A stretch of 64,000 nucleotides of DNA from Bacteroides sp. An322 (GCF_002161765.1 NZ_NFIN01000003.1:1-64000); one strand, 5' to 3'; shown: positions 1 to 8,314, counted from the first letter of the stretch. Notes: generated by a model not told the origin, from the letters alone. Numbers and translations: made by a program.

Positions 1-197
1 GTTGCCGCCGCATGACGGTGCCGCAAGCCGTAGTTCCCGTTAAGATTCAGGAGTTTGTAAAGAGCAATTATCCCGAAGCTAAGGTGCTGAAAATCGAGAA
101 AGACCGCTACGAATACGAAGTAAAGCTCTCCAATTTTTGGGAATTGACTTTCGATCTGAACTTCAACCTCATTGATATGGATAATGACAACGATTAA
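1..197 (+). CDS. PepSY-like (DUF2874) protein, C-terminal part
   Basis: The window opens inside this gene; the frame is already open at base 3, so the ATG at 12 is probably internal. About 60 residues remain, with the pattern of Bacteroides PepSY-like (BLIP-like fold) periplasmic proteins: a V..FV..NYPEAKV stretch, then alternating strands with YEYEVKLSN and an acidic end (DMDNDND). Function of the family is not known; the fold is thought to bind peptide or inhibit proteases. A second, longer relative lies at 40174-40815. The gene is convergent with rfbC and separated from it by the inverted repeat at 222-262. Confidence 0.6.
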   Translation, partial: CRRMTVPQAVVPVKIQEFVKSNYPEAKVLKIEKDRYEYEVKLSNFWELTFDLNFNLIDMDNDND

Positions 198-221
198 TAG
201 AAGAATCTTTGAAATGAAGAA

Positions 222-262
222 TTAAGAATGAAGAATGCCGGAGGGGAATTCTTCATTCTTAA
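222..262. repeat. Inverted repeat, 15-bp perfect arms
   Basis: TTAAGAATGAAGAAT at 222-236 is exactly complementary to 248-262, with an 11-base GC-rich loop. It lies between the convergent PepSY-like gene and rfbC and could end transcription from either side. Similar AAGAATGAAGAA strings occur without a partner arm near 40030 and 42110. Confidence 0.75.
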
Positions 263-306
263 TAATATTCGGCAGATAGCATAAAAACAATGCTTATTTT
301 CAAATC

Positions 307-879
307 TCAATCATACAGCTTTTCTGTGTAGTCGAACAAATCTGTGGCATCTTTCAGGAAAGGGTGATGTTTGTCTTTTTCCGAAAGAATTATTTTGTCT
401 TTCGGTATGCGCCAGTCAATATGCAGGTCAGGATCGTTCCATGCGATAGCTCCTTCACTTTGAGGAGCGTAGAAGTTGTCACATTTGTACTGGAAGATGA
501 CTTCGGGAGTGAGTACGCTGAATCCGTGGGCGAAGCCTCGTGGAATGAAGAACTGGCGGTGATTGTCCTCGGTGAGTTCTACGGCTATGTGTTGTCCGAA
601 GGTGGGCGAACCTTTACGGATGTCTACGGCTACATCGAGCACGGCACCTTTAATTACTCTCACTAGTTTACTTTGAGCGTAGGGGGGCTTTTGGAAATGC
701 AGACCGCGTAATACACCGTAAGATGACTTACTCTCGTTGTCTTGTACGAAGTGTATGGTACGCACTTGGGTGTTGAAATCCCTTTCTGAAAATGATTCGA
801 AGAAATATCCCCGTTCGTCTTTAAAGAGGCGTGGTTCAATGATAACTACGCCTTCTATTTCTGTTTTAATTATGTTCAT
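307..879 (-). CDS. rfbC: dTDP-4-dehydrorhamnose 3,5-epimerase
   Basis: This cytosolic enzyme epimerises C3 and C5 of dTDP-4-keto-6-deoxyglucose on the route to dTDP-L-rhamnose for surface polysaccharide. The 190-residue length is usual. Family motifs are clear: FFESFSERDF near residue 27, RGLHFQKPPYAQSKLVRV with the active-site His, and FIPRGFAHGFSVL. It lies 36 bp downstream of rfbA on the same strand, so the two are probably co-transcribed. rmlB and rmlD are not in the window; the pair may serve a polysaccharide locus elsewhere. Confidence 0.95.
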   Translation of the reverse strand: MNIIKTEIEGVVIIEPRLFKDERGYFFESFSERDFNTQVRTIHFVQDNESKSSYGVLRGLHFQKPPYAQSKLVRVIKGAVLDVAVDIRKGSPTFGQHIAVELTEDNHRQFFIPRGFAHGFSVLTPEVIFQYKCDNFYAPQSEGAIAWNDPDLHIDWRIPKDKIILSEKDKHHPFLKDATDLFDYTEKLYD

Positions 880-915
880 CCTTTAATTAGTTGATAGTTC
901 TTTAGTTGATAATGG

Positions 916-1821
916 TTAGTCTAAGTTCTTTTCTCCTGTTCGTTCTATTTCGTCAATGACTTTGAGCAAATATTGCCCGTAGGGGTTTTTGAGCATGGGT
1001 TGTGCCAACTGGCGCATCTTTTCAGGGGTAATCCAGCCTTGGCGGAGGGCAATTCCTTCGAGGCATGCCACTTTCAGCCCTTGTCGTTTTTCGATGACTT
1101 CGATGTAGGTAGAGGCTTCGGCAAGTGAATCATGCGTGCCGGTATCGAGCCATGCGAATCCACGTCCTAAGGTTTGCACTTTCAATTCACCTGAGGCGAG
1201 GAAAGTTTGGTTGACGGTGGTGATTTCCAGTTCACCGCGTGCTGAGGGCTTGATGTGCTTGGCTATGTCTACTACCTTATTAGGGTAGAAATAGAGTCCG
1301 GTGACGGCATAATTGGACTTAGGGTGCTCAGGCTTTTCTTCGATGCTTAGGCAGTTTCCTTCTTTATCGAATTCCGCTACACCATAACGTTCGGGGTCGC
1401 TCACCCAGTATCCGAATACAGTAGCTTTGCCTTCTTCTTCAGCGGTGCGCACAGCTTCTTGCAGAAGGTGTGTAAATCCGTTCCCGTGGAAAATGTTATC
1501 ACCCAATACGAGACAGGCGCAATCGTTTCCGATGAACTTTTCTCCAATAATGAAGGCTTGTGCCAGTCCATCGGGCGAGGGTTGTTCAGCGTATGTGAAT
1601 CGTACGCCGAAATCGCTTCCGTCTCCCAGCAGGCGGCGGAATCCCGGAAGATCATACGGTGTAGAGATTATCATTATATCACGTATACCCGCAAGCATCA
1701 AGGTTGAAATGGGGTAGTAAACCATTGGTTTGTCGAAAATGGGCAACAATTGTTTCGATACTCCTTTTGTAATAGGGTAGAGGCGTGTGCCCGAACCGCC
1801 GGCTAAAACTATACCTTTCAT
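916..1821 (-). CDS. rfbA: Glucose-1-phosphate thymidylyltransferase
   Basis: Joins dTTP and glucose-1-phosphate to give dTDP-glucose, the first step of dTDP-sugar synthesis. The 301-residue protein starts [18 protein letters not shown], the nucleotide-binding signature, followed by [25 protein letters not shown] and [20 protein letters not shown], all typical of RfbA. The frame stays open to 1890, but the ATG at 1821 puts the signature at the N terminus as in known RfbA proteins. First gene of an rfbA-rfbC pair; a near-consensus -7 box lies at 1848-1855. Confidence 0.96.
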   Translation of the reverse strand: MKGIVLAGGSGTRLYPITKGVSKQLLPIFDKPMVYYPISTLMLAGIRDIMIISTPYDLPGFRRLLGDGSDFGVRFTYAEQPSPDGLAQAFIIGEKFIGNDCACLVLGDNIFHGNGFTHLLQEAVRTAEEEGKATVFGYWVSDPERYGVAEFDKEGNCLSIEEKPEHPKSNYAVTGLYFYPNKVVDIAKHIKPSARGELEITTVNQTFLASGELKVQTLGRGFAWLDTGTHDSLAEASTYIEVIEKRQGLKVACLEGIALRQGWITPEKMRQLAQPMLKNPYGQYLLKVIDEIERTGEKNLD

Positions 1822-1847
1822 GTTGTGTATATTTTGATTAGATGTTG

Positions 1848-1855
1848 CAAAGTAA
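1848..1855 (-). promoter_or_regulatory. Possible rfbA promoter -7 box
   Basis: On the minus strand this reads TTACTTTG, one mismatch from the Bacteroides TAnnTTTG box. A TTTG at 1877-1874 lies 18 bases upstream and may be the -33 element. Confidence 0.45.
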
Positions 1856-1900
1856 ATCTTTTTTTGTATATCGGCAAAGATTTCTTTCAATTAAAAAGAT

Positions 1901-1908
1901 TATATTTG
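1901..1908 (+). promoter_or_regulatory. Promoter -7 box (TATATTTG)
   Basis: Exact match to TAnnTTTG, placed so that transcription would begin near 1915, just before the candidate lipoprotein starts at 1924 and 1939. It would drive the lipoprotein and perhaps the YgiC-like gene. Confidence 0.65.
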
Positions 1909-1938
1909 TGGCGTAAACTTAAAATGAGAAGCAAGAAT

Positions 1939-2289
1939 ATGAAGAAAAGGCATTATCTGGTGGCTGCTATGTGTTTGATGACGCTTGCCAGTTGTACGCA
2001 AAAGACGGAATTGCCCGAAAATCCGAAAGATAAAGAAGAATATCGTGATAGTCAAGGGAATAGTTGGATTTATAACGCCATGCTGATGCGCTGGGCATTG
2101 ATGCCTTCGGCGATGAACGGGCTTTCTACGACTCACTATTATTATCCGAATACAGGCTCATGGACGGATGCCAATGGTACGCGGGTAAATGCGCCTTCGG
2201 GAGTGAAGGTCAGCCCGTCGGGAACAAGTAAATCGAAATCGAGCGGACATGTGTTTGGTACAACGCGGCGGTCATCGGGTATTAGTTAA
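1939..2289 (+). CDS. Small lipoprotein, YgiB-like
   Basis: A 116-residue secreted lipoprotein of unknown function. The N terminus has a Lys-rich start, a hydrophobic segment and the lipobox LASC at about residues 16-19, so signal peptidase II should cut before Cys19. The middle holds RDSQGNSWIYNAMLMRWALMP; the tail is Ser/Gly/Lys/Arg-rich (SGTSKSKSSGHVFGTTRRSSG). It sits just upstream of an ATP-grasp YgiC-like gene. In E. coli the lipoprotein YgiB, also with a Ser/Gly/Arg-rich tail, precedes YgiC, so this may be the Bacteroidales counterpart; direct homology is not shown. Start could also be the ATG at 1924. Confidence 0.75.
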   Translation: MKKRHYLVAAMCLMTLASCTQKTELPENPKDKEEYRDSQGNSWIYNAMLMRWALMPSAMNGLSTTHYYYPNTGSWTDANGTRVNAPSGVKVSPSGTSKSKSSGHVFGTTRRSSGIS

Positions 2290-2370
2290 TAATTAATAGT
2301 TAGTAATTAATAACGATTTAATGATTGTAGTATTATTCATTATTCTCTATTCACTATTAACTATTTTCGT
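2287..2370. repeat. AT-rich imperfect inverted repeat
   Basis: The gap between the lipoprotein and the ATP-grasp gene carries TTAATAATTAATAGTTAG on one side and TTCACTATTAACTATTTT on the other, an imperfect copy of the perfect repeat at 3489-3581. It may partly separate expression of the two genes. Confidence 0.5.
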
Positions 2371-3495
2371 ATGGAAAGAAAACTTGTTTCCCCGCGTTGG
2401 GACTATAAAGATAAGATAGAGGCTTTAGGCTTTGATTTTCATGGAGATTATTGGCGTGAGGAAGCCTATTACCGCTTTACGGCGGAAGAAGTCGAGCGGC
2501 TGGAAAAAGCGACAGCAGAGGCTTACCGCATGTATTGTGAGGCAGCGGGGCATATCATCGAACGGAATCCGGAATGGATGGAACGCTTTTTGGGACTTCC
2601 ATTTGAAGTTTGCCAGAGAATCCGGGAATCGTGGGATGCGGACGAACTGAGTTTATACGGGCGTTTCGATTTCATGTTAGACGAAAACGGTGTGCCTCGC
2701 ATTTTGGAATTCAATGCCGATACGCCTACATCGTTGTTGGAAGCATCGGTAATCCAATGGCAATGGAAGGAAGATGTATTCCCGGAGCTTGACCAGTATA
2801 ACGGTATCCATGAAGGTTTGGTTCAGTCGTGGAAGGACATGATTCCGGCAGGAAGTAATGTGCATTTTGCCGGTGTGTTGGAGAATCATGAAGATACGGG
2901 GACATTGCAATATTTGGCAAGTACGGCTATGGAAGCCGGATATTCGACCCGTGTGTTGGATATGAACGACATGAATTTGCAGGACGGATGTTTTTACGAT
3001 CCGAGCGGTGAGCGGGTGGAACATTGCTTCAAGTTGTATCCTTGGGAATGGATGGTAGACGAAAGTCCGGACGGATGTTTGGCTTCGGTGGCTTGGATAG
3101 AGCCGATATGGAAGTTAGTGATGTCGAACAAAGCTATTTTAGCTACGTTGTTCGAGTTATATCCCGATTCTCCCTATGTGTTGCCTTGTTTCTTGTCGCG
3201 TCCCGAGTCAGGAGTGTATTGCAAGAAGCCGGTATTTGCCCGCGAAGGGCACAACGTAAGTGTGGTGGATATTCGTAATTGGGAAGAACGTCCGCTGATA
3301 CGTGAGACGGAAGGTGATTATAATACAGGTGCATACGTCTATCAGAAGTATGTGAAGCCTACGGTATATGGTGGACGTTATCCGATTATCGGTTCGTGGA
3401 TAGTAGGAGGGGAGCCTGCAGGTATCGGCATCCGTGAGAACCGTACTGAAATTACCGATAATCTATCAGAATTTGTGCCGCACGTGATTAGTTAA
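2371..3495 (+). CDS. Glutathionylspermidine synthase-like ATP-grasp protein (YgiC-like)
   Basis: A 374-residue cytosolic protein of the glutathionylspermidine synthase pre-ATP-grasp family, the size of E. coli YgiC and lacking the amidase domain of full GspS. Recognisable parts are YWREEAYYRFTAEEVERLE near the N terminus, YGRFDFMLDENGVPRILEFNADTPTSLLEAS (residues about 93-123) and the C-terminal YVYQKYVKPTVYGGRYPIIGSWIVGGEPAGIGIRE. Such proteins are predicted to join an amine or peptide to a carboxylate with ATP, but the substrate is unknown, and Bacteroidales generally lack glutathione. Paired with the upstream lipoprotein. Confidence 0.85.
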   Translation: MERKLVSPRWDYKDKIEALGFDFHGDYWREEAYYRFTAEEVERLEKATAEAYRMYCEAAGHIIERNPEWMERFLGLPFEVCQRIRESWDADELSLYGRFDFMLDENGVPRILEFNADTPTSLLEASVIQWQWKEDVFPELDQYNGIHEGLVQSWKDMIPAGSNVHFAGVLENHEDTGTLQYLASTAMEAGYSTRVLDMNDMNLQDGCFYDPSGERVEHCFKLYPWEWMVDESPDGCLASVAWIEPIWKLVMSNKAILATLFELYPDSPYVLPCFLSRPESGVYCKKPVFAREGHNVSVVDIRNWEERPLIRETEGDYNTGAYVYQKYVKPTVYGGRYPIIGSWIVGGEPAGIGIRENRTEITDNLSEFVPHVIS

Positions 3496-3581
3496 TAGTT
3501 AAAAATTAATAGTTAATAACGGAAGCTAACCTCTAAAGGCAATACCTACGTTATTAACTATTAATTTTTAACTATTAACTA
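3489..3581. repeat. Perfect 33-bp inverted repeat
   Basis: Bases 3489-3521 are exactly complementary to 3549-3581, with a 27-base spacer. The arms are AT-rich, built on TTAATAGTTA. The left arm overlaps the stop codon of the YgiC-like gene and the right arm ends just before the stop of the convergent DnaJ-domain gene. RNA from either strand would form a very long hairpin. Confidence 0.85.
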
Positions 3582-3584
3582 TCG

Positions 3585-4364
3585 TCATTTCATTCCTCTT
3601 GCCTTGTAGATGCGTTCTTTTGCGTTGTTGATGTTTTGGAATTTCTCTTCGGCAGCTTTACGTATGTCTTCTCCTAATGTCGCTACCCGGTCGGGGTGAT
3701 GCTTTAGGGCAAGACGGCGGTAAGCGGCACGCACTTCTTCGTCAGTGGCTGACGGGTCGATTTCCAGTACTTTATAGGCATCGGCAAGCGAATCTCCTCC
3801 GAGATTCAGCATGGATTCCACTTCTTTTTCGGAGAGCTGCATGGCTTGTGCCACTTCTTTCAGGGCTTCTATCTCTTGCTGACATACGTGCCCGTCGCTT
3901 TGAGAGATTTTGACCAGGAAATCCAAAAGTTGCAAGCGTTCGCCATACGAGAGGTTGGCAGCGATTTGTGCGCCGCATTCGTGGATGGTATTACGAAAAG
4001 CGTAAGGATTGGAAGCGTCCATGCGCTTTTGTTCTTCGAACAGATTTAATAAGATTTGTTGCCCTTCGTTTACTGCATCTTCTCCGAAATTCGCACGGAG
4101 GAAACGGCGTACGAATTCCATTTCGCTATGCATGATTCTTCCATCGGCGCGAATGATATACGAAGCCATGACGAGCATAGAGAAGAGGAAGCTATTGCGG
4201 TGTCCGGCATTGGTGTATGCCGTGTCTTGTCCTCCTTCCTCGAACTCCGCTTGTGCATCGTTTGCTTTATCAAATAAGGAACCTATAGCATAACCAGCCA
4301 AAGCTCCCAACGGTCCCATGGTCATAAAGCCCATTATTCCGCCAATCCATTTCCCTAGTTTCAT
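3585..4364 (-). CDS. TerB/DnaJ-domain protein (DjlA-like co-chaperone)
   Basis: A 259-residue protein. Residues 1-35 form a Gly-rich hydrophobic segment (GGIMGFMTMGPLGALAGYAIG), probably a membrane anchor; the middle (about 55-180) is a TerB/DjlA-type helical domain with DGRIMHSEMEFVRRFL and SDGHVCQQEIEAL repeats; the C-terminal 65 residues are a J domain (YKVLEIDPSATDEEVRAAYR, then HHPDR with the HPD tripeptide needed to stimulate DnaK). This order matches DjlA. The natural partner is DnaK, encoded elsewhere. No promoter is obvious; the gap upstream is filled by the inverted repeat at 4383-4452. Confidence 0.85.
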   Translation of the reverse strand: MKLGKWIGGIMGFMTMGPLGALAGYAIGSLFDKANDAQAEFEEGGQDTAYTNAGHRNSFLFSMLVMASYIIRADGRIMHSEMEFVRRFLRANFGEDAVNEGQQILLNLFEEQKRMDASNPYAFRNTIHECGAQIAANLSYGERLQLLDFLVKISQSDGHVCQQEIEALKEVAQAMQLSEKEVESMLNLGGDSLADAYKVLEIDPSATDEEVRAAYRRLALKHHPDRVATLGEDIRKAAEEKFQNINNAKERIYKARGMK

Positions 4365-4382
4365 AATCTTTTATTAATTGAA

Positions 4383-4452
4383 AAAAATGAGAATTGAAAG
4401 TTGAAAATAGCAATACCGTGTGGTTGATTTTCAACTTTCAATTCTCATTTTT
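4383..4452. repeat. Perfect 26-bp inverted repeat
   Basis: Bases 4383-4408 are exactly complementary to 4427-4452, with an 18-base spacer. Arms are built on ATGAGAATTGAAAGTTGAAA. It lies between two minus-strand genes, downstream of the DUF4270 gene, and would form a strong hairpin in RNA; likely a terminator or a small non-autonomous repeat. Confidence 0.85.
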
Positions 4453-4461
4453 AAATTTTAC

Positions 4462-5916
4462 TTACTCTTGCTTGGGTTGTGTATAAATGACATCCATGTG
4501 TATCTTTCCGCTCTCGTCGGTAGATTCGTTGAGGTCTTGTCCTCCTACCAGCATAGCGGAGTTGACACTTAAGTCGTTTCCTACTCCGATAATATTTCCT
4601 TGCGAGTCCGTTTCGGTAGTTACCGGAACGAGCAGCACTTTATTCCAGTTCGGATGTTCTGCTTTCCATTGTTCCCATTCCGCTTCGCCTTTCTCTATTT
4701 CCGGACGGATTTCGCTGAATATAGCCGCAATCAAACGGTTAAGTCTTGAGAAAGCATACGAGTTGGTTGAACTATTGTATGACGAAAGGAATGAGGTGCG
4801 TTCATTGTATACTTCATTGTTTTCAAAAAAGCTTTTCATGTTGTCCGCCCGAACCATTAACAAGTTAGCTGGAGTTCCCATTTTATACGGGCTGGTGCTT
4901 GGGTCTCTCATCTTTTGGAACGAGAGTGAAATGGAGTTTAATGTATCTGTCCGGTGTTCTTCGTACATTTCTTCGATAGGAAGTGTCACTTTGGTGCAAA
5001 GCCCGGCAGGAGTTTTTAGATATGTACATGTACGGTCCTTCATCAGTTCTTTCAGACCTGCGTTTTGGAAGCGGGTAGACATGAAGACTTCTTTGGTTGC
5101 GGTCATGGGGATGACTGCACTAAGCAAAGAGTCGGCAGTATCCGCTTCATTGCGTCCCATATAAGATACGGTGAGGTGCAAGTAGATGTCTGAGAGATAT
5201 AGGATAGAGCCTTCACCATTCGTTACATGTACATAAAATCCTTTCAGCACATTATTAATAAAAGCCTCAGAATCTTTGAAGTTCGGATGGATTGTTGTTC
5301 CGTTTTCTATAGCTGTCACATCGTATTTGCTCTTAAAGTTATTGCAGAAAGCTTCCCCCAATTCAATAGATACATGCGGGTAATAATCGCTTGTTTGGTG
5401 TATGGAGTCGCTTTCAGTCCGGTCGTATGCAGTATAATCTTTTGTAGCTAAAGGCGGATTTTGCGGGTTGTAATAGCGTGTTGGGTCTAAGTTTGTGTAA
5501 TATAAGTTTTTGTCCGTCCCATTGTCTTGAATGGGAACGGTCAATGTATCGACCTGTACCCGTAGTGTTGCTAATGAATCGCCGAAATAGCTTGTGTAAT
5601 ATAATCCTAATGTCGCATTGTCAATGCTTTGCAAACGGTCGGGAAGTTGGAAACTTTCGGGACAATTGATTTGCACCAAGAAGTCGGAAGTGAAAGTCCC
5701 GTAGTCTTCATCTGTAAATTTGCCTAAATAGGCTGTGCTGGAACGTGAATATACCGAATCAAGCAGAAAAGACTCGGTTTCTACCGTGTACGAATCGGAT
5801 TTAGCTTGAATAAAATCTTCATTCACGATAAATTGTCCGATACCCGTTGTTTCATCGTCACAGCTATAGAGTGTAGCGGCAATACATCCCAATGCCGCCA
5901 AGAACTTGAATTTCAT
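4462..5916 (-). CDS. DUF4270 family lipoprotein
   Basis: A 484-residue exported protein with signal MKFKFLAALGCIAATLYSC, giving a lipidated Cys at 19, followed by DDETTGIGQFIVNEDF, the start typical of DUF4270. The body is rich in beta-strand pattern with FTDEDYGTFTSDFLVQI and repeated short hydroxylated stretches. Function is unknown; the family is confined largely to Bacteroidetes and is probably outer-membrane attached. It starts 30 bp after the stop of the GT5-like gene upstream, so the two form an operon. Confidence 0.85.
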   Translation of the reverse strand: MKFKFLAALGCIAATLYSCDDETTGIGQFIVNEDFIQAKSDSYTVETESFLLDSVYSRSSTAYLGKFTDEDYGTFTSDFLVQINCPESFQLPDRLQSIDNATLGLYYTSYFGDSLATLRVQVDTLTVPIQDNGTDKNLYYTNLDPTRYYNPQNPPLATKDYTAYDRTESDSIHQTSDYYPHVSIELGEAFCNNFKSKYDVTAIENGTTIHPNFKDSEAFINNVLKGFYVHVTNGEGSILYLSDIYLHLTVSYMGRNEADTADSLLSAVIPMTATKEVFMSTRFQNAGLKELMKDRTCTYLKTPAGLCTKVTLPIEEMYEEHRTDTLNSISLSFQKMRDPSTSPYKMGTPANLLMVRADNMKSFFENNEVYNERTSFLSSYNSSTNSYAFSRLNRLIAAIFSEIRPEIEKGEAEWEQWKAEHPNWNKVLLVPVTTETDSQGNIIGVGNDLSVNSAMLVGGQDLNESTDESGKIHMDVIYTQPKQE

Positions 5917-5946
5917 TTTCGTTTGATTAATTGTTATATTTTCGTG

Positions 5947-6768
5947 TTATTCAGCCTCTTCCCATATTTTGTCGTAGAGAGTATTGCAAGCCTCCGCATA
6001 TTCATTTTCATCAGCTTGATAGTCTACAACAGGAATGTTCAGGCTACGTGCGTAGTCCATAATTGCTGGATTTACTTTTTCGCTATTTTGGATAACTCCG
6101 TCTGAATAAGTGATTGCCAGTTTGCACAATTCTTCGTAGTTGACAGGATTCTGAATCATGCTTACATCGTCCGGAGTGATTTCTCTGTATATTAATTGTT
6201 TGGTGAAGTCTGGTGTCAGATTCGATTTAAATCCGTCTTCATATACAGAGAATATTACTTTTGAATCCCGGAAAGAAGGTTCGTCGTAATATGCTTTCTT
6301 TATAAAAAGAGGCACTACGGCACTCATCCAGCCATGGCAATGGATAATATCCGGACACCAACGAAGTTTCTTTACTGTTTCCAATACGCCTCGGGCATAG
6401 AAAATAGCACGTTCGCCATTATCTTCATACTCTTTTCCGTCTTCATCGGCTTCCATTAAGCGGTGTTGGAAATAATCATCGTTGTCGATAAAATAAACTT
6501 GCCGGCGTGCAGCCTGAATAGACGCTACCTTTATAATTAAAGGATGGTCTGTATCATCAATGATGATATTCATTCCCGATAAACGGATGACTTCATGCAA
6601 CTGGTTACGCCGTTCATTTACATTTCCCCATTTGGGCATGAAAGTACGGATTTCCCGTCCTTTGTCCTGGATAGCCTGAGGCAGGTTTTGCCCAATTAAC
6701 GATAGTTCACTTTCGGGTACGTAAGGAGTAATTTCTTGTGTAATGAATAAAACTTTCTTTGCGCTCAT
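5947..6768 (-). CDS. Glycogen/starch synthase N-terminal domain protein (GT5-like)
   Basis: About 273 residues matching only the N-terminal Rossmann half of GT5 synthases: KKVLFITQEITPYVPESELS, GREIRTFMPKWGNVNERRNQLHEV and DIIHCHGWMSAVVPLFIKK. The ADP-glucose-binding C-terminal half (another ~200 residues in GlgA) is absent, and the canonical K-x-G-G-L near the start is replaced by ESELS, so normal synthase activity is doubtful. It looks intact rather than broken, in an operon with DUF4270. ATG 6768 is preferred because the promoter box at 6798-6805 would leave no leader for the ATG at 6786. Confidence 0.75.
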   Translation of the reverse strand: MSAKKVLFITQEITPYVPESELSLIGQNLPQAIQDKGREIRTFMPKWGNVNERRNQLHEVIRLSGMNIIIDDTDHPLIIKVASIQAARRQVYFIDNDDYFQHRLMEADEDGKEYEDNGERAIFYARGVLETVKKLRWCPDIIHCHGWMSAVVPLFIKKAYYDEPSFRDSKVIFSVYEDGFKSNLTPDFTKQLIYREITPDDVSMIQNPVNYEELCKLAITYSDGVIQNSEKVNPAIMDYARSLNIPVVDYQADENEYAEACNTLYDKIWEEAE

Positions 6769-6797
6769 GTTTTTACTATTGCTCATATAAAGATGTG

Positions 6798-6805
6798 CAA
6801 AGATA
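6798..6805 (-). promoter_or_regulatory. Promoter -7 box (TATCTTTG)
   Basis: Exact TAnnTTTG match on the minus strand, about 30 bases upstream of the GT5-like start at 6768. Drives the GT5-DUF4270 operon. Confidence 0.7.
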
Positions 6806-6921
6806 CAAAAAAAACAGACGTCACCTTTAATTTATAAGTGTTATTTACCTTATAGTTTGTTAATGTATGGGTTATACGTGCATTTTTTCGCAATCTGTTT
6901 CGTTATCTGCCAAAAATGTGG

Positions 6922-6929
6922 TTACTTTG
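6922..6929 (+). promoter_or_regulatory. Possible panC promoter -7 box
   Basis: TTACTTTG, one mismatch from TAnnTTTG, 42 bases upstream of the panC ATG; the only good candidate in the divergent gap. Confidence 0.45.
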
Positions 6930-6970
6930 CACCCGATTTTTGAAAAGCATTGCGTTTAATTATCAAAAAA

Positions 6971-7816
6971 ATGGAATTAATTCAAACTATTCGGGAACTT
7001 CGTTCGAAGCTGGATTTGCTTCGCAAAGAAGGGAAAACCATTGGGCTGGTTCCCACTATGGGGGCTTTGCATGCCGGTCACGCTTCGTTGGTGAAACGCG
7101 CCGTCGCTGAGAATGATGTAGTGGTGGTAAGCGATTTTGTTAATCCCACCCAGTTTAATGATAAGAATGATTTGGCTAAATATCCGCGTACTTTGGATGC
7201 CGATTGCCAATTGTTGGAATCGTGTGGAGTGACATTCGTATTTGCTCCCTCGGTAGAAGAGATTTATCCGGAACCGGATATGCGTACATTCAGCTATGCA
7301 CCGCTGGATACTGTAATGGAGGGTAAATACCGTCCGGGGCATTTCAATGGGGTATGTCAGATTGTGAGTAAATTGTTCTTGATTGTAGAACCTACGCGTG
7401 CTTATTTTGGAGAAAAAGATTTCCAGCAACTTGCTATTATCCGTGAAATGGTTCGGAAATATCCGTTCGACTTGCAGATTGTGGGTTGCCCCATTGTGCG
7501 TGAAGCCGATGGTTTGGCATTGAGCAGCCGGAATGCACGGCTTAGCCAAGAGCAACGGCAACAGGCTTTGCAAATATCCAAGACGTTATTTGCCAGTGTA
7601 GATTATGCTAAGACACATACATTGGCTGATACTAAGGCTTTTGTAGAAAAATGTATTGACGATGCGGAAGGCTTGCGCTTGGAATATTTTGAAATCGTGG
7701 ACGGAAATACGTTACAGACCGTACATGCGTGGGAAGAAAGCGATTATATTGTAGGATGTATTACCGTATTTTGTGGAGAAGTCCGTTTGATTGATAACAT
7801 TAAATATAAGGAGTGA
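6971..7816 (+). CDS. panC: Pantoate--beta-alanine ligase
   Basis: Condenses pantoate with beta-alanine using ATP to give pantothenate, the coenzyme A precursor. The 281 residues show the nucleotidyltransferase start [18 protein letters not shown] (HxGH type), [52 protein letters not shown] and the [14 protein letters not shown] loop. ATG 6971 gives the standard N terminus; upstream in-frame codons to 6950 are unlikely. panD follows after 7 bp, so the last two enzymes for pantothenate are co-expressed. Confidence 0.97.
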   Translation: MELIQTIRELRSKLDLLRKEGKTIGLVPTMGALHAGHASLVKRAVAENDVVVVSDFVNPTQFNDKNDLAKYPRTLDADCQLLESCGVTFVFAPSVEEIYPEPDMRTFSYAPLDTVMEGKYRPGHFNGVCQIVSKLFLIVEPTRAYFGEKDFQQLAIIREMVRKYPFDLQIVGCPIVREADGLALSSRNARLSQEQRQQALQISKTLFASVDYAKTHTLADTKAFVEKCIDDAEGLRLEYFEIVDGNTLQTVHAWEESDYIVGCITVFCGEVRLIDNIKYKE

Positions 7817-7823
7817 TAGCGGG

Positions 7824-8174
7824 ATGATGATACAAGTGTTGAAATCAAAAATACATTGCGTGACGGTGACCGAAGCAAACTTGAATTATATGGGTAGCAT
7901 TACGGTAGACGAGGATTTGTTGGATGCTGCCAATATGATAGCAGGAGAGAAAGTCCAGATTGTGGATAACAATAATGGCGAGCGTTTCGAAACCTATATA
8001 ATAAAAGGAGAACGCGGTTCGGGATGTATTTGCTTGAACGGTGCTGCTGCACGCAAAGTGCAAGTAGGGGACGTGGTTATCATTATGTCGTATGCTTTGA
8101 TGGATTTTGAAGAAGCCAAACAATTCAAGCCTTCGGTTATTTTCCCTGATACGCTTACGAACAAACTCGCGTGA
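7824..8174 (+). CDS. panD: Aspartate 1-decarboxylase
   Basis: Makes beta-alanine from L-aspartate for PanC. The enzyme is a self-processing pyruvoyl protein. Starting at ATG 7824 the cleavage pair is Gly24-Ser25 in NYMGSITVD, exactly the E. coli numbering, which fixes the start. Lys10-type residue ([12 protein letters not shown]), [25 protein letters not shown] and the IIMSYALMD segment match the family; length 116. It sits 7 bp after panC. Downstream lies the 60-bp palindrome at 8195-8254. Confidence 0.97.
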   Translation: MMIQVLKSKIHCVTVTEANLNYMGSITVDEDLLDAANMIAGEKVQIVDNNNGERFETYIIKGERGSGCICLNGAAARKVQVGDVVIIMSYALMDFEEAKQFKPSVIFPDTLTNKLA

Positions 8175-8194
8175 GAAGTTAAATACAGATAAAA

Positions 8195-8254
8195 ATGCAT
8201 ACGGGTTAGAAAGCTGATGAAGCTAGCTTCGTCAGCTTTCTAACCCGTATGCAT
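8195..8254. repeat. 60-bp near-perfect palindrome, locus C of the 22-bp repeat family
   Basis: The 60 bases equal their own reverse complement except at one base pair, with no loop (centre AGCT). Ends are ATGCATACGG and CCGTATGCAT and the middle is GATGAAGCTAGCTTCGTC, elements shared with repeats at 21050-21130 and 47850-47972. It lies between convergent panD and fbp and can act as a bidirectional terminator. Confidence 0.85.
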
Positions 8255-8314
8255 TGGACAATGAAGCAGGGTTCGTTTAAAGACCAACTATAATTGCTTT
8301 CTGTTTCAATTGTT

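Noticed and set aside
1822-1938. Longer starts for rfbA and the lipoprotein
   Set aside because: Both would cross the promoter region between the divergent genes and hide the RfbA signature or the lipoprotein signal.
5947-6768. Calling the GT5-like gene a broken pseudogene
   Set aside because: It has a promoter, no frameshift, and closes cleanly before an operon partner; I do not see remains of the missing C-terminal half downstream.
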